From an uncultured Oscillospiraceae bacterium (GTDB taxonomy: Bacteria; Bacillota; Clostridia; Oscillospirales; Oscillospiraceae): a stretch of 48,484 nucleotides of DNA. The notes under the pieces were generated by a model. The model was not told the DNA's origin and ran no database searches. It was given only the letters and a program-made list of their open reading frames with translations. The stretch covers positions 1 through 48,484 of the forward strand of contig CAJUPW010000020.1 in assembly GCA_910588635.1 (NCBI GenBank), in the 5' to 3' direction. The first letter of the stretch is position 1, and every line of letters begins with the position of its first letter. Shown piece after piece: positions 15,058-24,400 of the stretch. The translations under genes were made by a program, and so were the position numbers.

Positions 15058-16334
15058 TGAACTGCCTCCTTGGCCCGGACCACCGACAGGGCGCAGCGCT
15101 CCTCTGTCACCCAGTTGGCAATGAGCTCCTCCGCCTCCTTCTTGGTGATGGCGTCGAAGAGCTCTGCAAAGCGGAGAAAGTCATACCCGGCGAAGAAGGC
15201 CTGGGCCTGACCCACGCACAGGTGCTCGAAGGAGTTCAGCGCCCGCACCCGATTGCCGTAGACCCCCTTCTTCACCCGCTCCCAGAGCTGCTTGTCCACG
15301 CCCTCGCGGCCGATGCGGGCGGCTTCCTCCGCCACCGCCATGCGGACGGCCTCCGGGTCCCTGGACTCGCCGTTTGCCGCCAGAAACGCGCAGCCGAAGC
15401 TGTCCTCGTAGCCGTAGCCGAACTCCTGGTTGATCAGCCCATCCCGGTACAGCTTGGCGTACAGGGGGCTGGAGCTGCCCAGCAGCACCTCCAGAGCCAG
15501 CTCGCACAGCAGCCCCTGGCGCAGGCGCTCCTCTCCCTTGCCGGGGGCATCCCCCTTCCAGCCCAGCTGGAAGATGGGGGCGGACACCTCCATCCGCTCC
15601 TCAATAAGGGACCGGGCCGCCTGGGGAGGCTCCTTTTCGCCATAATCCTTGGCAGCGATAGGACCGGCCTCCCCGGGCAGAATTTCCCGGGCCACAGCGC
15701 AGATGTGCTCCGGGTCCACCGGGCCGGCCACGCACAGCACCATGTTGGCCGGGTCGTAGAAGGCCTTGTGGCAGGCGTAGAGGGTCTCGGGAGTGATCTT
15801 TGCGATGGACTCCACGCTCCCCGCCACGCTCACCCGGATGGGGTGGTTCCGGTACAGGGCGGCCATCAGGTTGATGAAGCACTTCCACTCCGGATCGTCC
15901 TCGATCATGCCGATCTCCTGGCCGATGATGCCCCGCTCCTTGTCCACGCTCTCCTGGGTGAACCAGGGGACGGAGACAAAGGAGAGCAGGATGCGCAGGT
16001 TCTCCTCAAACTTCTCGGTGGAGTCGAAGTAGTAGCCGGTGATGTCGTTGCTGGTAAAAGCGTTGGGGCTGGCTCCGTTGGCAGCCAGCTCCTGGAGGGC
16101 ATTTCCCTCCTGAGTGTCAAACATCTTGTGCTCCAGATAGTGGGCCACCCCGGCGGGGGTGCTGTGCCACTCCCCGTTCAGGCAGAAGCGCATATCCATG
16201 CCGCCGTAGTTGGCTGCAAAGAAGGCGTAGCCCTTCTGAAAGTCGGGCTTGGGGAAAACGAACACGTTCAGGCCGTTGGCCAGCTTCTCGTGGTACATGC
16301 TCTCCCCTACCAGGGCAAATTCCAGCTTTTCCAT
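15054..16334 (-). CDS. ymfH: M16 zinc peptidase YmfH (active-site subunit)
   Basis: A 426-aa M16 (insulinase-type) protein with the inverted zinc site H-Y-L-E-H (about 65, AGVAHYLEHKMF) and the downstream Glu in GQEIGMIEDDPE (about 140). The second half is the M16 C-terminal domain. It is paired with a partner lacking the site, as in other heterodimeric M16 proteases. In Bacillus subtilis the YmfF/YmfH pair is needed for 5-aminopentanol modification of translation factor EF-P; the name is by similarity and order. Its ribosome site AAAGGAGGG lies in the last codons of ymfF, 3 bp away. Co-transcription with lgt and folD appears to be a conserved arrangement, but I cannot check it here. Confidence 0.88.
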   Translation of the reverse strand: MEKLEFALVGESMYHEKLANGLNVFVFPKPDFQKGYAFFAANYGGMDMRFCLNGEWHSTPAGVAHYLEHKMFDTQEGNALQELAANGASPNAFTSNDITGYYFDSTEKFEENLRILLSFVSVPWFTQESVDKERGIIGQEIGMIEDDPEWKCFINLMAALYRNHPIRVSVAGSVESIAKITPETLYACHKAFYDPANMVLCVAGPVDPEHICAVAREILPGEAGPIAAKDYGEKEPPQAARSLIEERMEVSAPIFQLGWKGDAPGKGEERLRQGLLCELALEVLLGSSSPLYAKLYRDGLINQEFGYGYEDSFGCAFLAANGESRDPEAVRMAVAEEAARIGREGVDKQLWERVKKGVYGNRVRALNSFEHLCVGQAQAFFAGYDFLRFAELFDAITKKEAEELIANWVTEERCALSVVRAKEAVQ

Positions 16335-16337
16335 CCC

Positions 16338-17621
16338 TCAGCCCTCCTTTCCTTTCAGGAAATAGATGGTATCCAGCTCCCACTTTTGGGCGGCGGCGGC
16401 CACCTGCTCCCGGGTGACCTTCTCCAGCCGGGCGGCAAACTCCTCGGGACTCTCCTCCAGCCCGGCGGCGCTCTGGCCCAGCCAGAATTCCTCCTGACGG
16501 CCCTGATCGTCCAGTGTGGACATGCATGCCCCGATAAGGGTGCGGCGGGAGCCCTCCAGCTCCCAGTCCTCGATCTCGCCCCGCTTGACGGCCTCAAGCT
16601 GGGCGAGAATTTCATCCTTGGCCGTCTGATACTTGTCAAACTCGATGCCGGAGGACACCAGCACCAGCCCCTTCATCCGCTCCAGAGTGGCGCTGGCGTA
16701 GTAGCACAGGGACAGCTTCTCCCGCACGTTCATGAACAGCTTGGACAGCGTCGTCCCGCCAAAAACCGCCACGGCCAGGTAGAGGGCGGGGTAGTCCTCC
16801 TCCCAGCAGGTCTGGCCCCCGGTACGGAAGCCCAGGGCCAGCTTGCCCTGGCTCACGTCCATGGCCTCCTCCGCCAGAATGGGCTGGGGGCCGGCGGTGA
16901 CGCGGACGCTGCACTCCGGGTCCACCCTGTCCTCGTTCACCGGCAGCTTGTCCAGGGCCCTTCTCAGCGCCCCCGCCACCCGGTCCGGGTCGGCGGAGCC
17001 GCAGTAGTACACCTCCGCCCTGGCCTCCCGCAGCAGCTCCTGATACCGCCGCCACAGGCTCTCCGGGGTGACGGCGGACACCGTCTCCTCGTCCCCCAGC
17101 TTATCCACCCCGAAGGCCTCGTATTTGCACATCTCCCGTGTAAGCCGCTGGGCGGCGTAGGTGCGCTTGTCGTTGATCTGCGCCCGGATGCGGTCGATCA
17201 GGTTGGCCTTCTCTCCGGTCACATAGCCGGAAGAAAACACGCCCTTTTCCGTATAGGGCTTGAGCAGCAGCTCGCACAGCAGGTCGGCGGCAGGCTCCAG
17301 AATCTTCTCCCCCTTCAGGGAGTAGGCGTCGTCCAGAAAGCTGGCCGCGAAGCCCACGCACTGGGTCTCCCCCCGCTTGCGGACCACGGGCTCGACAGCC
17401 CCGCCGTACAGCTCGTCCAGGGCGGCGGACAGGGATTCCATGTCCGGGTGGACGGCCGTCCCCCGGCGCAGCACCTCGGGGATCAGGGCGTTGGCCCCGG
17501 CGGTCTCCCTGGTCAGAGGGGCCAGTAGGGTAACGGACAGGTAAGAGCTCTTGAACTTGTTGGTATGCACCGCGCGCAGCCATACCCCGGGGAACAGCTC
17601 CCGGCGAGTCACTTGAGACAT
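16338..17621 (-). CDS. ymfF: M16-family protein YmfF (non-catalytic partner)
   Basis: A 427-aa M16-fold protein. Where the zinc motif HxxEH should be, it reads ANALIPEVLRRG, so it cannot bind zinc; it should act as substrate-binding half of a heterodimer with YmfH. The C-terminal half keeps the M16 R/Y region (LSKLFMNVREKLSLCYYASAT), which contributes substrate-binding residues to the partner's site. This is the usual division of labour in such pairs. It is the first gene of the ymfF-ymfH-lgt-folD operon, with AAAGGA about 9 nt before the ATG. Confidence 0.85.
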   Translation of the reverse strand: MSQVTRRELFPGVWLRAVHTNKFKSSYLSVTLLAPLTRETAGANALIPEVLRRGTAVHPDMESLSAALDELYGGAVEPVVRKRGETQCVGFAASFLDDAYSLKGEKILEPAADLLCELLLKPYTEKGVFSSGYVTGEKANLIDRIRAQINDKRTYAAQRLTREMCKYEAFGVDKLGDEETVSAVTPESLWRRYQELLREARAEVYYCGSADPDRVAGALRRALDKLPVNEDRVDPECSVRVTAGPQPILAEEAMDVSQGKLALGFRTGGQTCWEEDYPALYLAVAVFGGTTLSKLFMNVREKLSLCYYASATLERMKGLVLVSSGIEFDKYQTAKDEILAQLEAVKRGEIEDWELEGSRRTLIGACMSTLDDQGRQEEFWLGQSAAGLEESPEEFAARLEKVTREQVAAAAQKWELDTIYFLKGKEG

Positions 17622-17715
17622 AGTTCATATTCCTTTCTAAGGCTCTATGCTTCCCTCCCCTCGGGGCGGGAACACAAAAATTGGGATCAGAAATTTTTTC
17701 TTTTACAGCTGGATT

Positions 17716-17745
17716 ATCATACCACAGTCGGCACATAAAAGTAAA
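17716..17745 (-). promoter_or_regulatory. Promoter of ymfF operon
   Basis: Minus strand: TTTACT (17745-17740), 18-bp spacer, TATGAT (17721-17716) with TGG before it (extended -10), the same form as the ftsH promoter. Confidence 0.6.
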
Positions 17746-17794
17746 GTTTTTGGGAAAATTTTGCCGGAGGGTGGTAAGCCGGGCGAAGGCGCAG

Positions 17795-17800
17795 TATAAT
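17795..17800 (+). promoter_or_regulatory. Possible -10 element of the methyltransferase gene
   Basis: A consensus TATAAT 26 bp before the start codon, followed by the ribosome site GAAAGGAGGG (17811-17820). No good -35 box is seen at 16-18 bp, so the call is weak. Confidence 0.35.
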
Positions 17801-17826
17801 GGCGGTAACAGAAAGGAGGGCCCGCC

Positions 17827-18453
17827 ATGCCCAGTCAGCCACAGGAATTTTGGAATATGCGCGCCCCGAGCTACGACCAGACCTCCGGAAAAACTTACGC
17901 CGAGACCTACGACCAGACGGCCGAACGCTCCCTGAAATACCTGAAGCCCTCGGACCGGGTGCTGGAGTTCGCCTGCGGCACCGGGCTTATCACCCTGCGG
18001 CTGGCCCCCCATGTCGCCCACATCCGGGGCATCGACATCTCCCCCGGCATGGCGGACATTGCCCGGGAAAAGGCCCGGGGCCTGCCCAACGTGGAAATCA
18101 CCAACACCGACCTCTTCGACCCCTGTCTGGAGCCGGGGAGCTTTGACGCGGTGTGTGCCTACAACGTGCTGCTCTACCTCCCCGACCTGCCCGCCGCCCT
18201 GGCCCGCATCCGGGAGCTGCTCAAGCCCGGCGGGGTGTTCCTGTCCGCCACCGACTGCCTGGGCGCCCGCCCCTCGGTGATGGGACTGAAAAAGCTGGTG
18301 AAGAGCCGTACCGGGAAGATGCCCTATACGGCCTTCTTCACCCAGCGGGGGCTGGAGCGGAGGATCGCCCGGAGCGGCTTTGCCGTTTTGGAGCGGGAGA
18401 ACCTGTTTCCCAATCCCCCCAACCTGTTTGTGGCCGCCCGGGTCAAATCGTAA
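17827..18453 (+). CDS. Class I SAM-dependent methyltransferase
   Basis: A 208-aa protein with a Rossmann-type SAM domain: motif I VLEFACGTGLIT (about 45), the acidic loop end GIDIS (about 68) binding the SAM ribose, DLFD, and the strand AYNVLLYLPD followed by LKPGGVFLSATD. This is the UbiE/Methyltransf_11 type; the substrate could be a small molecule, lipid or quinone. The C-terminal part (FTQRGLERRIARSGFAVLE) is the usual lid. It is monocistronic and its last 11 bp overlap the end of the convergent giant gene, so the two transcripts interfere. Confidence 0.88.
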   Translation: MPSQPQEFWNMRAPSYDQTSGKTYAETYDQTAERSLKYLKPSDRVLEFACGTGLITLRLAPHVAHIRGIDISPGMADIAREKARGLPNVEITNTDLFDPCLEPGSFDAVCAYNVLLYLPDLPAALARIRELLKPGGVFLSATDCLGARPSVMGLKKLVKSRTGKMPYTAFFTQRGLERRIARSGFAVLERENLFPNPPNLFVAARVKS

Positions 18454-21400
18454 TCTCCAGCCTATGCTCCCCGGTCAGCCCCTCCAGCGGGACGCCCCCC
18501 TCCGTGGGTTTCCCGTCCAGAACGGCGGAGTAGGCCCCGGCACGCTTGACAAAGATGTTCAGCGTCCCGCCGGACAGCCTCCACTTGGCCTCGTAGCCCG
18601 GCCAGTCCGGGGGCAGGTTGGGCTCCACGGTGAGCCGGCCCTCCGCCACCTTCAGTCCCAGCAGCTCCTGAACCGCCGCCTGCCAGTACCACCCGGCCGC
18701 CCCGGTGTACCAGGACCACCCGGCCCTTCCCACCCGGCCGGGGGCGTAGGACACGTCGGCCGAGATCACATAGGGCTCCGCCCGGTAAACACTCGTCTCA
18801 TGGCCCTCCGGCAGGAGGGCCTTTAAAATTGCCCAACCGTCGGAAGGGCGGTCCAGCCGGAAGCAGGCCATGGCCAGCCACACCGAGGCGTGGGTATACT
18901 GTCCCCCGTTCTCCCGCACTCCGGCGGGGTAGCTTTTGATATAACCCGGGTCCCTCTCCCCCTGGCCGTCGAAGGCGGGGTCGAAGAGACGCACCACCCC
19001 GGCCTCCCGGTCAAAGAGCCGGTCCAGCGCGGCGGAGACGGCCTGACCCGCCCGCTTCCGGTCAGTTCCGGAGGGGAAGAGGGCAAAGGACTGGGCGATG
19101 GAGTCAATTTGGCATCGGTCGCTTTGAGACGAACCCAGAGGAGCGCCGTCGGCGTAGTACCCCCGGCGGTACCAGCCGCCGTCCCAGGCCTTCTGGGCTG
19201 CCTGGATCAGGTCGTCGGCCCGGCGCATCAGGTCGTCGGCCCGTGCCCCCTCGTCCATCCGGCGGCACAGAACGGAGAAATCCTGCAGTACCGCCGCCAA
19301 AAACCAGGTAAGCCACTCCGACTCGCCTCCCACCTTGTCCATGCCGTCGTTCCAATCGCCGCCGCCCATCCTGGCCAGGCCGTGGGGGCCGGTCCCCCGG
19401 TCCAGGGCGCAGAGGACGGCGGCCAGCCCATGGCGGTAGAGCGTATCGCTTTTTTCGCTCACCCGAGGAATCTCATAGCGGTCCTTCTCCCCCGGCTCCA
19501 GGGGTTTTGCTGACAAATAAAACACCTTTTCATCCAGTATATCCCGGTCCCCGGTGACGGCGCAGTACCGGCACAGTACCCAGGGCAGCCACAGCAGATC
19601 GTCGGAGATGCGGGTGCGCACCCCGGCCCCCTGGGGCGGGTGCCACCAGTGCTGCACGTCCCCCTCCTCAAACTGGCGGGAGGCGCACAGCAGAAGCTGT
19701 TCCCGGGTCCTGTCCGGCCAGGTGTACACCAGGGCGGCCGCGTCCTGAAGCTGGTCCCGGAAGCCGAAGGCCCCGCCGTTCTGGTACTGGCTGGTGCGAG
19801 CCATCAGGCGGCAGGCGGCCACCTGGTAGAGGCTCCAGCCGCCGAGGTAGCGGTCCAGGGCAACCTCCGGCGTGCGGACCGTAAGGGCGGATACCTTATC
19901 GGTCCACCAGGCCAGGGTCCGCTCCTGCTCCGCCAAAAAATTCTCCCGGAAGAAGCGGGAACAGGGCGCTCCCCCCTTCTCCTTGGTCACAAGGCAGACC
20001 GGCTGTCCGTCGTTCAGGGCAGTGGAGACAGGTTCCCCCTCCCCCAGACGGTACGTTATCCGCCCGCTCCCTCCCCGGAGGGTCAAGCGGAGAACACGCC
20101 GGCCGTCGTCCACCGGAACAAAGCCCTCGGCGGTGAGACCGGCTCCGGGCAGCTTCTTCTCCCACCGGGCCAGACCGGGGCGGTAGGTCACCGTGCAGGG
20201 CAGGCCGTCCCCGGCGGCAAAGACAGAGAACTCCTGTCCGTTCAAGTTTACCATAATCTTTTCCTGCCCGCCAACCGCCAGGGGATCGTTGACCCATGGG
20301 GTAAGCTTTCCCTCCCTGGAATTACCTCCGGCCCAGAGAAGTCCCGCCCCGCTCTCGTCGGTGAGCCAGCCAAATCCCGAGTTACATAACACATGCGACC
20401 ACCCCACCGGGGGCAGCCGTTTTCCGCAGCGGATGGTAACGGTATCACCCTCCACCTCCCAGGGGGCCGGATCAGGCTCCAGGTCCACCGGAGGCGGGGG
20501 GGCGATCTCCTCTGTGACGGACCGCTCCTCCAAAGGCAGAATGGACTTGGCCCAGCCCAGAACCGCCGGGGCGGCGTCCGGGTTGGCCAGGTGGATGCCC
20601 CCTCTGGCCCCCAGGACCGACTCCGCCCCCAATTTTTTCAGCTCCTCCGTCAGGGCGGAGCGGAGGGGCCGGCGGTAGTCGCCCCCCTCCTCCAGAAGAA
20701 GCACCAAATCGAAGGGGCAGCCCGCCCGGGACAGGAACTGGTGCCAGCGGCACCACAGGACGGCCCCCTCCACGTCCTCCTCCCCGGCCAGCCGCCCGGC
20801 GGCGATGGGCAGGTCCCCGGAGATGCCGTAGGGCCACAGGGCGGACTGGGGCGGCCGGTCTGCCCCTGCCTCCCCCGCCGCCAGACGGGCCAGCAGGTGA
20901 AAGGCGGACAGGGCCTCCTGTTCGCTGAGGGCCAGCCTCTGGGCGATGGGGGCCAGAGAAGCGGGACCGCCGTCCTTTCCCTCCAGCATCCGCCGGCTCC
21001 CGGCCTGGGCCGCGGCGGGGCTGTCCGCCACTGCCAGAGCCAGGGAAAAACGACCCTTTTCCCCCGCCTTCAACGATATCGGGATACGGACCATCAGACA
21101 GGGGTCGGAGCCCACCGCGTTCCGGAGGGTCCCCAGCCGGCCACTGGGCAGAGCCCGCAGGCCGCCCCGGCCCAGCGCGGCAGAGCGGTCCAGACTCGCG
21201 GACGCATTCTCTCCTGTCCAGGCGGCGAAGAGGTACGCTCCATCCTCTTCCTCCCCCCGGGGCCGGCGGTGGAACAGGGCCCCGTTCCCCTCCAGGGAGC
21301 TTTCCAGAAACAGCCGGGAGAAGGCGGGGTGGGCGTCAAAGTCCCGCTGGGGACAGAGGACGGGCTCCAGATAGAACAGCAGCTCTCCCTCCAGCCGCTT

Positions 21401-24400
21401 TTTCCCCCTCCAGCACAGCTCCACCCGGCGCAGTTCCCCGTTTTCCCGCCGGGGGACAGACAGTGCAATGTGGGCGGAAAGATTTTCCTTCTCCAGGGAC
21501 CAGCCCGCCCCGGAGGCGTCAAACTCCCAGCGGTAGTTCTCCGCTTGATACAGGGGAGCGGGGGTCAGGCCCACGATCCCGTCGGGGCCGTTCAAAAAGA
21601 CCGACACCCCGGAGGGGGCGTAATACTCCCCCATTCGGGCCAGGGTGACGGCGGTCTCTCCCGCACGGGCGCCGGTGAGGCCGTTGTCACAGGCCAGCAG
21701 GCTGTAACTGCCGTTGCTCAGCAGGTGGCACCGGGGGTACTTCCGGCCGAACCCCTCCCCCTCCCGGACCAGGGCCGGTCCGGCGGCCGGACGGAGCTTT
21801 GCGGGAAAATCCCGTTCCTCCTGCTTCATGATGGGAGCCCCCACCGGCACCCGCTCCTGAAGCAGCTCCCGGTAGGCGGACATGTCGCAGTCCCTCATGA
21901 ACCGCTTCTGCATCACATTGTCCCGCAAAACATTGTCGATGGCCACCAGGCTCATCCCCAGATGGTGGGACATATAGGAGCGCACCACCTCGTGGTCCTC
22001 ATGCCCGGTGAGCCGGGCGGGGGTGTAATCCACCGCCTCGTACAGCCCGTACCGGCCCTCCAGGCCCATGTCCCGCAGGCGGCGGAGGTTGCGCAAGGCG
22101 CTCCGGGGAGCCAGCAGCAAGGCCAGGAAGGAGGCGTAGGGGGAGACCACCAGCTCGGTGTCCAGCCCCCGCTTCAGCCCCAGTGCCTGAACGCCGTGAG
22201 CCTTGTACTGATAGTTCATGCCGGGGTCGAAGGCGTAGAATCCGGATTCCGAAACGCCCCAGGGGCGTTTGGTCTTATCCCCCCGGCGCTTCTGGGCATA
22301 GACACAGAAGGACAGGGTCTCATACAGGAAGGAATTGGGCTCGCAGGGCAGCAGAAGGTTGGGCATGAAATACTCGAACATGGTGCCCGTCCAGGAGGCC
22401 ATACCGCAGTAGTCGTTGTCCCCCAGCAGCATCCGGCCCAGCCGCCGCCAGTGGCGGGCGGGAACCTCCCCCTTGGCCACCGCGATAAAGCTGGTCTGCC
22501 GGGCCTCGCTGGCCATCAGGTCGTAGAAGCCGTTGGTGAGGCTGTCCCGCTCCACCTCACAGCCGATGGAGAACAGCCTCCGCTCCCGGTCGAAGAGGGG
22601 AGCGCAGTCCATGGCGTCGGACAGGGCCTCCGCCCGCCGGGCCAGGGCAGCCTCTCCCCACTGGTACAGCCCCTCCCGCAGGGCGATGAGGCAGCCTCGC
22701 AGGTTGCCGCTGTCCACCGTGGACACATACCGGGGGCGAAGGGGGACCAGAGTGGCGGTGTCATACCAGTTGTACAGGTGTCCGTGCCACTTGTCCAGCC
22801 CCTCCACCGTATTCAGGATGTGGGAGATCAGCTCCGCGGCCCGCTTCCGGGGCAGGATGTCCAGATCGGCCGCCGCCATCACCGACAGCAAGGCCATGCC
22901 GACATTGGTGGGGGAGGTCCGCCGGGCCAGGACAGGCCCGGGCTGCTCCTGCCAGTTGTCCGGAGGGAGGTAGTGGTCCTCCTCCCGGAGAAATTTGTCA
23001 AAATACCGCCAGATGAGGGTGGCCTGGTGGAGGAGGAACGCCCGGTCGGCGGGGGGCAGAGGCTTCCCTTTGCGGGAGGGGCGGCTTACCGCCCAGGCCA
23101 GGGCCGGTGAGAGCAGCCAGACCACACCCACCGCCTTTCCAAACCGGAGCTGGGCCAGAAAGATCACCAGCGCCCCTGCCGCCGCCGAAAACCAGGCCTT
23201 TTTGTAATAGAAGGGGACGCTCCCCTTCCCCCTCTCCGTCTGGGCGGCGGTGACCCAGGCCAGCAGATTTTTGTGGGACACCGTCATCCGCCACAGGGCG
23301 GAGGAGATGGCGGTGAGGGAGATATAGGTCTGGTAGGGCAGGAAGATGAGCTGGACGGCGGTCTGCAAAATGGCTCCCGCCAGCCCGGCGATGACGGTAG
23401 AGTGGTAGCGCCGCCGCTTGCCGCTGCGCCGGACGGCCAGCTCGGCCCCGGACAGCAGCAGGTTGGAGGCGGCGGCCACCACAGCCACACCCCCCGCCCA
23501 GGCGAACACCCGCCCGGAGAAGCACATGCCCAGCACCAGGGTCAGCAGAGTAAAGATGGGACTTAAAGACCGGCGCAGGTTGTCCAGAATCTTCCACCTT
23601 GCCAGGGGCGGCAATGGGTTTTCCTCCTTCCCGCCCCGGCCGTCCGGGACGCGGCCGGCCAGCCAGGGCAGAAGCTGCCAGTCCCCCCGGATCCATCGGT
23701 GGAGGCGGGCGAAGTAGCCGTACACCTGCCATGGGCAGCCGTCGGTAAGCTCCACCTCCCCCAGCAGCCCGGCCCGGAGATAGCTGCCCTCCAGCAGGTC
23801 GTGGGACAGGATCGTGTTGTCCGGAAAGCGGCCGTCCAGGCAGGCGTAGAAGGCGTCCACCGAGAACACCCCCTTGCCGGTGTAGGTGCCCTGATCAAAG
23901 AGGTCGTGGTACACGTCGCTGGCGGTGGAGCCGTAGGGGTCCACACCCCCCAGTCCTCCAAAAATTTTGGCAAAGAAGGACTTATTCGCCGCCTCCAGCT
24001 CCACCGCCACCCGAGGCTGGAACAGGGCGTGGCCGGCGGTGACGATCCTCCGCTCAGGGTCGATCACCGGCTGGTTCAGGGGATGGAGCATGGCCCCTGC
24101 CAGCTCCCGGGCGGCGCCCACGTTCAGGCTGGTGTCCGAGTCCAGGGTTATGACATACTTTACCTGCCGCAGCCAGCCCTTTTCCCCCGCCTTCACCTCC
24201 AGCTCGGAGTGTTTCCCCTTCAGCAGGCGGACCAGCTCGGTGAGCGCCCCCCGCTTTCGTTCCCAGCCCATGTAGCGCTCGTCCCGCCGGCTGAAAGCCG
24301 GGGTGCGGAAGAACAGATAGAAGCCCCCGCCGTATTTCTCGTTGAGGGCATCCACCGCCCGGCGGGCGCTGTCCATCCAGGAAGTCCCCTCCGTCCCCAT

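Noticed and set aside
20393..23110. 905-codon plus-strand frame inside the GT84/GH94 gene
   Set aside because: Shadow frame; no domain recognised and no ribosome site, whereas the minus-strand protein has clear domains throughout.
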